A stretch of DNA of 64,000 nucleotides from Euleptes europaea (lineage: Eukaryota; Chordata; Lepidosauria; Squamata; Sphaerodactylidae). Numbering within the stretch: position 1 is the stretch's first letter; every line of letters starts with the position of its first letter. The stretch is taken from assembly GCF_029931775.1 (NCBI RefSeq), contig NC_079328.1:9910501-9974500 (forward strand), in the 5' to 3' direction. Below are positions 54,855 through 64,000 of this stretch, piece after piece. The notes below the pieces were generated by a model. The model was not told where the DNA came from. It saw nothing but the letters and a program-made list of their open reading frames with translations, and did not search any database. The position numbers and the translations under genes were made by a program.

Positions 54855-55926
54855 CCATGAAGCTGCCTTATACCGAATCAGACCCCTGGTCCATCAAAAT
54901 CAGTATTTTCTACTCAGACTGGCAGCAGCTCTCCAGGGTCTCAGGCAGAGATCTTTCACATCACCTACCTGCCTGGTCCCTTTAACTGGAGATGCTGGGG
55001 ATTGAACCTGGGACCTTCTGCATGCCAAGCAGAGGCTCTACCACTGAGCCACGGCCCCTCCCCGTAAGACATGTAGCTGCCTTCTACTGAACCAGACCCT
55101 CGGTCCATCCAAGTCAGTATTGTCTACTCAGACCAGCAGCGGCTCTCCAGGGTCTCAGGCGGGGGTCTTTCACATCACCTACTTGCCTGGTCCCTTCAAC
55201 TGGAGATGCTGAGGATTGAACCTGGGAGCTTCTGCATGCCAAGCAGATGCTCTACCACTGAGCCACGGCCCCTCCCCATAAGACATGTAGCTGCCTTCTA
55301 CTGAACCAGACGCTCGGTCAATCCAAGTCAGTATTGTCTACTCAGACCAGCAGCGGCTCTCCAGGGTCTCAGGCGGGGGTCTTTCACATCACCTACTTGC
55401 CTGGTCCCTTCAACTGGAGATGCTGAGGATTGAACCTGGGACCTTCTGCATGCCAAGCAGATGCTCTACCACTGAGCCACGGCCCCTCCCCTAAAATATA
55501 TACACTAGAAAGTTAAAACTGTGTTCGTGCAAATAGGGGAATGTGGTGGCAGAAACCCTGTTCACAAGTTACAGTGGACACATGAAGCTGCCTTCTACCG
55601 AACCAGGCCCTTGGTCCATCAAAGTCAGTATTGTCTGCTCAGACCGGCAGCGGCTCTCCGGGGTCTCAGGCAGAGGTCTTTCACATCACCAATTGCCTCC
55701 TCCCTTTAACTGGAGGTGCCGGGGATTGAACCTGAAACTTACTGCATGCCAAGCAGAGGCTCTACCACTGAGCCACGACCCTTCTCCATGGCTCTCCAGG
55801 GTCTCAGGCTGAGGTCTTTCACATCACCTACCTGCCTAGTCCCTTTAACTGGAGATGTCGGGGATTGAACCTGGGGCCTTCTGCATGCCAAGCAGATGGT
55901 CTGCCTCTGAGCTACGGCCCCTCCCC
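54855..55926 (-). repeat. Array of about five tRNA-derived SINEs (type A), minus orientation
   Basis: Copies at about 54,857-55,064, 55,066-55,276, 55,277-55,490, 55,581-55,785 and 55,786-55,926. The spacer at 55,491-55,580 is the reverse complement of 52,922-53,010. Confidence 0.88.
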
Positions 55927-56399
55927 TAAGGCAGGTTAGGCTGAGAGTGTGCAAGGGGCCCATGGTCATCCTGCAAGCTTCCATTGCAGACAGGGTTGCC
56001 AGGTCCACCATGGGTACTGGTGGGGGTTGGGGGGGATTAGGGTTACCAGATCCAGGTTGGGAAACTCCTGGAGATTTGGGGATGGAGCCTGGGGAGGACA
56101 GGGACCTCAGTGGGGAACAGTGCCATAGAGTCCAAGCTCCAAAGCATCCATTGTCTCCAGATGAAGTGATAAGGTTGCCAACCTCCAGGTGGTGGCTGGA
56201 GATCTCCTACTATTACAACTGATCTCCAGCTGATAGAGATCAGTTTACCTGGAGAAAATGGCTGCTTTGCTAATTGGACTCTATGGCATTGAAGTCCCTC
56301 TCCCTCTCTCTTCTCAGGCTCCACTCCCAAAATCTCCACGTATTTCCCTCTATCAACTCCATTTAGCTCAGAAGATGGCTTCCTACCTTGACTGCTGAT

Positions 56400-57190
56400 A
56401 AGGCCTCATGGAACCATTCTATGGTTATCTTGAGGCTAGGCTGCTGTCATGCACTCTACTTGGGTTTGCCCTTACAGACAATTCAGAAACTCCAGTTAAT
56501 TCAGAATGCCATTGTCCAGCCGCTATTGGGTGCTAAGCAGAATATGCATACCGCTACCACTTTGCAGGTACTTCCACTGGTTATCAGTCTTGTCACCTAC
56601 AGTGCTCTACGTGGCACTGGACTCATGTACCTGCAGGACTGTCTCTCCTGCTACATTCCATTGAACCACTTTGCTCATCAGAGCAATGTACAGGTAAAAT
56701 TGGCAACAGGTAAAATCTGCAACTTCCTATTCATACACATTCTTTGTGATGGCTCCTATGTAATGGAACAATCTGCCTGAGACTATTAGGACGGCCCCTT
56801 GCTTACATAATTTCACAGAATTGTTCAAGAGGGCATACTTGTAGAGGGAGTAGAGCCGTGATGCAGTGGATCACCTTGGGAGGTGACCTCTATTAAGAAT
56901 AATGTGGGGTTTTTCCTTTCTGTTTTTGAAACTCAGCCCCACTGAATTATGTTGTTTTGCTAGGAATCTTTGTCGTTAAAACTCTAATGTCGTCATATTT
57001 TGTAATCCACTTGCAGAATGACTGAAGAGCTTTGTTTTACTAGGAATCTTTGCTGTTAGATTCAAATGTTATCGTTCGAATGTTGGCATATCTTGTAATC
57101 CGCTGACTGACTGAATAGTTCTATCGTACTTGTAATCCGCCTTGAGTCCCAGTGAGAAAGGTGGACTATGAATGAAAATAAAGAAAAGTT
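56400..57190 (+). mobile_element. L2-like LINE 3' part
   Basis: ALYLGLPLQTIQKLQLIQNA is the L2-clade C-terminal motif, followed by the tail CCGCCTTGAGTCCCAGTGAG and an A-rich end. Confidence 0.72.
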
Positions 57191-57799
57191 TTTTTTTTAA
57201 TGTGATGACTGAAAGTGGGATAAGGGTGAGTTTAACTATGTCTCCTAGCCCAAGAATTCAACGAATGCTGAATTCTACCAGTCCTTCAGCAGTAGATCTT
57301 TCTTCCCTTTGAAGGATGGTTATGGGAAGCTGTAGTTTATCCCTCTGCTGGCAGTCAGCAATAGGCAGGAAGGGGGGGGGAGGTAAAATCCACACTGTGG
57401 CCTCAGCATTCTACCAACTTATGTGTATAAACCAATCCTGAGGTATATATTTAAAAAAACAAATGTGAGAATTGGCCCTCAGGCCCATGTCACAATCCTT
57501 CATAACCGCAGCATGTGTGAATAATCATACCTTGGGAAGAATTGTCATATTGCCTCATCACACAGTACGTTTCAACACAGGCAATTCACATATTTGGCTG
57601 TCAGACACCAACTGACAAGAAATCAAGTCATGGTTCTGCATGTGTGAATCAATCCTAATGTCATCTTGCAACAAGCCTCATGAGGCGGACAATACTTCCC
57701 GAAAGTGCACAGCTGGGACCTACTCGGGCAAGAAATAACTGACTGCTTAAACACAAACTACTTTCTCTCACACACAAAGAACCACACTACAAGGTATTA

Positions 57800-60498
57800 T
57801 GTACAAAACTACCCCTTTATTCTTTACAAAATGCAATACAACATAAAAAAGTGGCAGATGTGTGGCAAATCAACATAACACATACATATCTTTATATACA
57901 GAATTTGCTTCCAGAGTCATCTTCTTGTAATGTTAGTATATTAAGGTATAGCCCTCCAAAAATTCAGCATACACGAGCATTCATATGGTTTGGGAAATGA
58001 TAGAATGGTCCAGCTTGCCAGGGTTCTTGAAAATTCTGGGTCTCAATAAGGGATTTCAGAACCAAGATTTTGTCAAGAATTTGTTAAGAACATTTACCTG
58101 GATTTTTTGGGTTTTTTTGTGAATCTGAATGTAGATTCTACCAAGACAGTACTGTTCAGCTGCCTAGATTAACCAATTATCTAGTGGGATCCAGGGGTTC
58201 AGTGATCTACTAGTGACAAGCAGCATTCCTCCCACCCAACCCAGGACCATGTATTTTCCTCCCCTTTTCCCTAGGCACAAGTTGACTGCCATAATTATAC
58301 ACTAGAGGTTTGGATGAATGGATTAACTTTTTATTGAGAAGACCTCACCTGAAGTCACACCCAGGATTCTTAGTGATCACCATATTTAAGGCTGTGAAAA
58401 AACTTCATCCATATTACTGGATGTCAACCATGTTTCACCTCTATGGCATTCTGAAGAGGCCAGAATTCAGATCTGAAAGTTCTTGTGTACTGTCTAAACT
58501 GCACACTCCGTTTCCTATTGCCTCTTCATCCTATGCTTCTTTACAGGGAAGTTAGCCTCTCAGTGCACAATGGGCTTTACCCCTAGGGAAGGGTGCATAG
58601 GACTGCAGCTTATTCCTTTGGTTTTCTTGCGTCTTTAGATGAAAACAAACTTACAATTAGTATTTCCATACCTAAAAAAACCAATTGCTTTTTAAAACCA
58701 CCATCAGATACATTTCATGTTGCTTGCATCATGAATACACTAATTTATTTTCTGGTGTTTAGCATAACGCATGTCAAATCAATTTGCACACCTACGATAT
58801 AACACACATTAAAGTTCCTTCATCACCTCCTTCATCCACGTTCTGCACGCAGCCTGAACCAGCAGACCAGGGGTACCTTCAAGAGAAGCCTTTATTTAAA
58901 TTGAGTGATTGTCACCCAGTTTCTCTCCTCAGAAATGTCCAAGAGGAAGAAGAATCAGCATTACACTCACAAACATACAGTGAAATCAATGGAGGGTGAA
59001 AACCCTCTAAGCTATTCACATTCTTTGACCCCAATTCTGTGTACAAAGAAAGTTAATACATATTAAGGATCAATCGCACCACTGCGACCCTGACCTGAAT
59101 GGCCCAGACTAGCCCGATCTCATTAAATCTCGAAAGCTATGCTGGGTTGAACCTGGCTATTACTTGGATGGGAGACCACCAAGGAAGAAGATGAGTTGGT
59201 TTTTATATGCCGACTTTCTCTATCACTGAAGGAAGACTCAAACCAGCTTATAATTGCCTTCCCTTCCCCTCCCCACAACAGACACCCTGTGAGGTGGGTG
59301 GGGCTGAGAGAGCTCTAACAGAGCTGTAACTTGCCCAAGGTCTCCCAGCTGGCTTCATATGTAGGAGTAGGGAAACAAATCCGGTTCACCAGATGAGAGT
59401 CCGCCACTCATGTGGAGGAGTGGGGACTCAAACTCGGTTCTCCAGATCAGACTCCACTGCTCCAAACCACCGCTCTTAACGACTACACCATGTCCAGGGT
59501 CGTTACATAGGGGCAGGCAATGGCAAACCACCTGTTTGTTTCTTGCTTGGGAAACCCTACAGGATCGCCACACGCTGGCTACGACTTGCAGAGCTGTGAT
59601 TGTGAACATAACAGCAATACATTTTAATCCTAAACAGGTTCTTTGTGTCCTCTCCCTATATGCATTAATTTCTTTCAAATACCTCATCTCTCCTTCCAAG
59701 CGATAAATAGTCCATATACATTATCCATCGGGCCTGCCAAAGACCGTGGGCAGCTGCCATCCAAAATACAAATGGCTTTTGCAAAATCAGTCATTAAAAA
59801 TGGAAGTTTGATCTTTTTATAAATCCAGTAAAAGGGTAGAAAGAGGCAACCCCCAAAAAACAAAACCCCACATAATTTTTTGATGCAACTCTAAAACCAG
59901 CAAGAGATTTATTTTGTATATTAAATGTTTAAAAATATCACATGCATAATTATAAATTTTTATAGTTTAAAAATATTTTAAAAACCACGACAGTTTACCT
60001 GCAACTGCTATAAAGTTTCTGTGAAATATATAAAGACATGTCGCCTTCAGTAAAATGATAATTAAAAAAACTATTTTAGAGAAGGCCATTACCATCCATA
60101 TAGAGTTTACAGATGCCCTGCATCAGACAGTATTGCGTATGTACACTGGTGAAACTGAAGGCAAATCAGTCAGCACACCAAAAGGTCTGGCCTATCAATA
60201 TATTTAACTGAATAACTGTGCTTAGACTGAGGATGAGAATAGAATACAGTATGGACCTGCAAATGGACATTGTGCAGTGCATTTGAAAAGGTCAGTGATC
60301 TAAGGAAGTGGCGCTCCGTGAGCTGTACACTGTGGCATCACTGGCCTGCCTACATTATGCGTGTTATTTACAGTCATGGACAGTGGCTTCTGTTTACTAG
60401 GTGGGTGGATTAGAGTCCCGAAGACCGACTCACTGACAAAAACCGCACAGTTGTATCAAAAACTGTCTCCAGCAAATTAACAAAAAAAACCATCAGCT
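57800..60498 (-). other. RIN2: Probable RIN2 3' UTR
   Basis: AT-rich, largely repeat-free sequence follows the RIN2 stop codon, broken by a nested SINE pair at about 59,089-59,600. A minus-strand AATAAA at 57,821-57,816 is a plausible end. The extent is inferred. Confidence 0.45.
59089..59600 (+). repeat. 5S rRNA-derived SINE with a type-C SINE inside
   Basis: GCCCGATCTCATTAAATCTC and TACTTGGATGGGAGACCACC mark the 5S head (59,089-59,183). An antisense type-C SINE (59,186-59,495) intervenes, and the 5S SINE body resumes as GGGGCAGGCAATGGCAAACC. Confidence 0.8.
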
Positions 60499-60819
60499 TT
60501 ATGACACGTGGTTGCTGTTGTCGTTCTGAAAAACAGCCCCATATGGGTCACTGTTGATGCGCTTATAGACAAAATGGAAGACTTGGGGCTGTGGCCGACT
60601 GTGCAGTTCGGCTTTAATTTTTTGAGGATAGGTGTCCTCAGTCAGTCGCTGCCAGGTGTCGTCGATGAAAAGAAAGAGGCTGTAGTCATCAGGATTGTCC
60701 ACTTTGAACTTCTTGGCACAGAGCTGACACACGTCCTCTGTAGTAATATATGGTCTCACTAGCAAGGTTTTCCCTGTGCAGCCGCTAGTTACTTCCTGGA
60801 ATGCAACTCGAAGATAGTT
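60499..60819 (-). CDS. RIN2: RIN2 last coding exon
   Basis: Starts NYLRVAFQEVTSGCTGKTLL after GTTCCACAG and ends with TAA at 60,501-60,499. It contains the Ras-association domain and the terminal YKRINSDPYGAVFQ. Confidence 0.95.
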   Translation of the reverse strand, partial: NYLRVAFQEVTSGCTGKTLLVRPYITTEDVCQLCAKKFKVDNPDDYSLFLFIDDTWQRLTEDTYPQKIKAELHSRPQPQVFHFVYKRINSDPYGAVFQNDNSNHVS

Positions 60820-62535
60820 CTGTGGAACGAGAAAAGGTGTGGGAAAAATAAAAACTCACAACGAAGACCCAACAAAGATAACTCCCTTCCCTGCCACTAA
60901 ACACCACACACTGAGCTCAGCAATCTGAAATGCGATTACTCCTCTTGCCGCTAAGTCAGAGATTTTCAAACTGTGTTCCAGTGAAACAGAGAGTATTCCT
61001 TGGAACACAGTGATGTTTTCCCATGCTTGTGCACTGTAAGAGAAGATCACTAATCTTTCAGGAAAATTTGTCCACTATAATAGATCTTGCTGAGACAGAT
61101 AAGCTTTTAGGAAACCTCAGGTTAGCTTGTGAGAAAATGAGGCCTTGTCAGCCTGACTGGTGTTGTGTGACCTCCCTATACGTTATACTCACCAGAACTG
61201 TGCATGGGATTAAATAGCAAAACACGTTTCTTCTACCCAATACAATCATTGGAAAACACTAAAAGAAAAGAGTTTTTAACTCCAATATTAAAAACAAAAA
61301 GGGAAATAAGCATCCTACTTACTGAGGAAAGATGCAATTGGTGATTGTGGGGATTTGAGGAAGGAAAAGAAGGAAGGGGAGGTAAAGAGAGATGAAAATA
61401 GAAACCAGGAAGGAAGGAGAAACAGAGAATATGCATGTTAGAGCACTGATTGTCCTCTGACAACGTGAAATGACTCACGAGAGGGGTGGACTAGGTCAAG
61501 CACAGGCCAAAACACGCTTTCAGGATGCAACAACCAAAACCTTTGTTTTTATGAGACAAAACATCCCACAAACTTATTTTTGCTGAGGTGTCCTCCAGCG
61601 CATTTGCAAAGTTGCAACCAAAACTCAAGGTTTCTGGCCAAGTATACAATGCAGGCAGTGAAACATTAGCAACATAACAAAACAACAACATTGTTTTTCA
61701 GAAAATATTCAAGCTGAAAGATCATGGAATGTATATGCAAGGGAGCAGCATGATGCACATGTGCTATTTTACACACATCTGTGAGGAGGGGGTGTCTAAC
61801 AGGCACATGCAAGAGTGGGCACTCGAGTGGGGGCGGGTTCCAGGGGGAGAAAAGTTCCTGAAGCAATGGTAGAAAAGGTACAGGAGAGGGAAATGTTCTG
61901 CATCCTTCAGCCATGTACTCTTTTAACACCACTCTCCACTTTTATTTGCATGGGACAGAGATATGAATGAACCTCCCTCCATCAAGTCTAGTTCTGTCCT
62001 GAGGTTCATGGGGAGGGGCTGTGACTCAGTGGTAGAGCATCTGCTTGGCATGCAAAAGGTCCCAGGTTTAATCCCTGACATCTCCAGTTAAAGGAACTAG
62101 GGCAAGTAGGTGATGTGAAAGACCCCTGCCTGAGATCCTGGAGATGCGCTGCCAGTCTGAGTAGACAATACTGACTTTGATGGACCAAGGGTCTGATTCA
62201 GTATAAGGCAGCTTCATGTGTTCATGTCTGTGGTGGGATACTAAACAACATCATCTAGGTCTGTCCAGGTCTATCACTGTTCTCACTACCAACAACACCA
62301 CGGAGGCTCTCTGTCTTGAACACATCCCAGTGGAAACAGAAAAGTCATCATCTGGAAACCATAAATTGTACCTGAAAGTCATCGACCGATGGGATTGTTC
62401 TGTTTGTTGTCCTCCGCTTGTGCCATTGCCGAAGTGTATTTCGGGCTTCTGAACACAATAGTCGGGCTGCTTGTTCTTCTTGGAAGTTCTTAATTAAAGA
62501 AAGGGCTCCGTAAGCACTTGTCAAGTAGTAACCCC
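60499..62535 (-). CDS. RIN2: RIN2, C-terminal two coding exons (gene continues beyond the right edge)
   Basis: RIN2 is a Ras-effector and guanine-nucleotide exchange factor for Rab5 on early endosomes, with SH2, proline-rich, VPS9 and Ras-association (RA) domains. Two exons are present: 62,535-62,372 and 60,819-60,499, joined in frame as DDFQ|NYLRVAFQEVTSGC. The first carries the end of the VPS9 region (GGYYLTSAYGALSLIKNFQE...). The second carries the RA domain (KTLLVRPYITTEDVCQLCAK, LFLFIDDTWQRL) and the tail NDNSNHVS followed by TAA. These strings match vertebrate RIN2 very closely, and more so than RIN1 or RIN3 as I remember them. The earlier exons lie to the right of the window. Confidence 0.95.
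62010..62225 (+). repeat. tRNA-derived SINE (type A), full length
   Basis: GGGGAGGGGCTGTGACTCAG ... GATTCAGTATAAGGCAGCTT then CATGTGTTCATGT. Lies in the last RIN2 intron. Confidence 0.8.
62372..62535 (-). CDS. RIN2: RIN2 penultimate coding exon
   Basis: 164 nt between CTTCACAG and GTACAA. It encodes GYYLTSAYGALSLIKNFQEE... to RTIPSVDDFQ, the C-terminal part of the VPS9-containing region. Confidence 0.95.
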
Positions 62536-62539
62536 CTGT

Positions 62540-64000
62540 GAAGAAGAGCAAGAGAACAATGTTCCAAGAACAGTTATCATAAGCTTGGTTATGTCATGTA
62601 TGAATGAAAATGCCACACTCAGAATAGGACCTGTTGGCTTGTCTTCTACCACTCTGCTCAGCCAAATCCAGAGCCTTCCGCAAGTGCAAGGAGCCTTACT
62701 GCAATGCATGAGGCTCAGAAGAAGGCTTCAAACTTGTCTTGGAGGAGTGGGAGGAGACAAGCTGTGTTTCCATAGTTTTCCTAGCAGAAAAAACTAGTTT
62801 GCTACCTGGTATTAAGTACTAGTGGACCCTGCAAATTTACTGGGGAGCATCTGGCCACTCTTCAAAAACGTGTCTCAGCAGCAGCTACACCCACGTTTTC
62901 AAACTGCATTCTAGAAAACCTTGGAGTTCTTCAAAAGCTTGTCAGGATTTCCTCAGCGTGAAAGCCAATCAGGTGGCAAATCTTCCCCTAATGCAGACTG
63001 TTTGGCTATAAGAGTCTTCTGTGAAGGACTGGCAGAATTGGAGTTCTACTGAATCATCCCTCACTTCATGTGTGCTTGGACACGTCATGTGGGACAGTGA
63101 CGCTCAAGAGACTTTGTCGAGATGCTGCCATGCATCGAGCAAAGGCATGCCCCAGAGCCCTCCACCAATGCAACAGCAATTCTGTGGCATATTAACTAAT
63201 TTAGGAAGTGTTCCCATCGTAGGTATAAAGTCTGAAAACCACTCAGCTACACTAGCCATTAGAACTGTTCTTATTCTCTGGATTTCTCAGCATTCGTTCC
63301 ATCCCATACATTATGGACTGAGGGAGGGTTAGAGTAGCAAGAATTCTGCCACCCCGTTGCAATGATTTGGGGGGGGGGATCCTAGTAAACACATGGGAAA
63401 GTTTGATGCAATTTGGAGAAGGAGATAACAATCTTTATTTTTAATGTGTAGCCTGCTTTTCTACCTACCTAGCCCAGGAAGCATCAACATCCAACCTCTT
63501 GGCCAGAAGCCTGGCCCTGGCTGTTTTTATTTTGCTCTTGTGAGGTAAGGACCCTTGCCAGATTTAATTTCCTTAGCACTGGGTTGCTTTCAGCTGTTGT
63601 GGGAGGGGAAGGCCCATTGAATCCGTTATGGTTCCTGGCTGGCGATGAGCCAAAAATCTGCAAACGCAGGGAGAGTTTAAGAGGAAGGCAACCAAGTGCT
63701 TTGGAAGACAAATCCCAGTTCTTGTTTTAAAATCCGAAATATTTTTGAAAGCATTACCAGAAGCAACTGGAAGTCAAGAATTTCTAAGAATGCACAGATT
63801 CTTGTTATATTTTGCAGTGTGTGTGTGTGTGGGGGGCAAGTGAACTCTCTTTTTTGGCTGTGTATGATTGAGGAACTGCTGCCTATGTACTTTTCCAAAA
63901 CCTGCTTTCTAGACACACCCGTCAAAAAAAGTCAGATGAAAAGGTGGCTGAGGTAGTGCAGTACAGTGGTTAAAACATGGAAGCTGGGAGTCAGAAATCC
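62540..64000. other. RIN2 intron sequence, no exon recognised
   Basis: Upstream of the 62,535 exon I find no further RIN2 exon. A short (GT)n lies near 63,820. Frames present are not conserved in any way I can see. Confidence 0.5.

Noticed and set aside
53990-54860. Long frames on both strands around the NAA20 promoter
   Set aside because: Proline/arginine/glycine-rich translations typical of CpG islands, overlapping the true NAA20 first exon.
52569-55926. tRNA genes, because of clear box A and box B sequences
   Set aside because: They are SINE heads: the copies run on into a long shared body, lack a proper acceptor stem and occur in arrays.
1-64000. CRISPR arrays, operons or prokaryotic defence systems
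   Set aside because: All repeats are SINE, LINE or DNA-transposon derived, and the genes are spliced vertebrate genes.

Overview
The window is vertebrate nuclear DNA, almost certainly from a squamate reptile (a lizard; I cannot resolve the species). It carries spliced genes, two CpG-rich promoters, and a dense load of squamate-style repeats: RTE-BovB, CR1 and L2 LINEs, several tRNA-derived SINE families, a 5S rRNA-derived SINE, small DNA transposons and a DIRS-type element.

Four host genes can be read exon by exon, all by protein similarity I recognise. (1) CFAP61, minus strand: the first five coding exons lie between 11,517 and 3,064 and the gene continues off the left edge; an inferred non-coding first exon lies near 14,950-15,020. 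(2) CRNKL1, plus strand: complete, 14 coding exons from 15,115 to 39,346, 685 residues. (3) NAA20, minus strand: complete, 6 coding exons from 54,437 to 45,732, 178 residues. (4) RIN2, minus strand: the last two coding exons (62,535-62,372 and 60,819-60,499) plus a probable 3' UTR down to about 57,800. The order CFAP61-CRNKL1-NAA20-RIN2 with these orientations is the one I know from human chromosome 20p11, so this is ordinary conserved synteny. CFAP61 and CRNKL1 are head to head over one CpG-rich promoter holding an RFX-type X-box; CRNKL1 and NAA20 are tail to tail; NAA20 and RIN2 run in tandem.

The most interesting host-gene signals concern splicing. CRNKL1, itself a spliceosome component, contains an AT-AC minor-spliceosome (U12) intron, and its neighbour NAA20 has a 25-nt microexon followed by a GT-AG U12 intron. 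The most interesting structural signals are in and around NAA20: two opposed SINE arrays form a large inverted duplication around its promoter, and two separate fold-back palindromes lie in its introns.

The rest is repeat-driven. A roughly 5.5-kb DIRS-type tyrosine-recombinase retroelement lies antisense in CRNKL1 intron 11 and splits a SINE; BovB lies inside CR1; BovB 3' ends are tandemly triplicated in CRNKL1 intron 1; and SINEs sit inside other SINEs. No operon, CRISPR array or prokaryotic feature is present.
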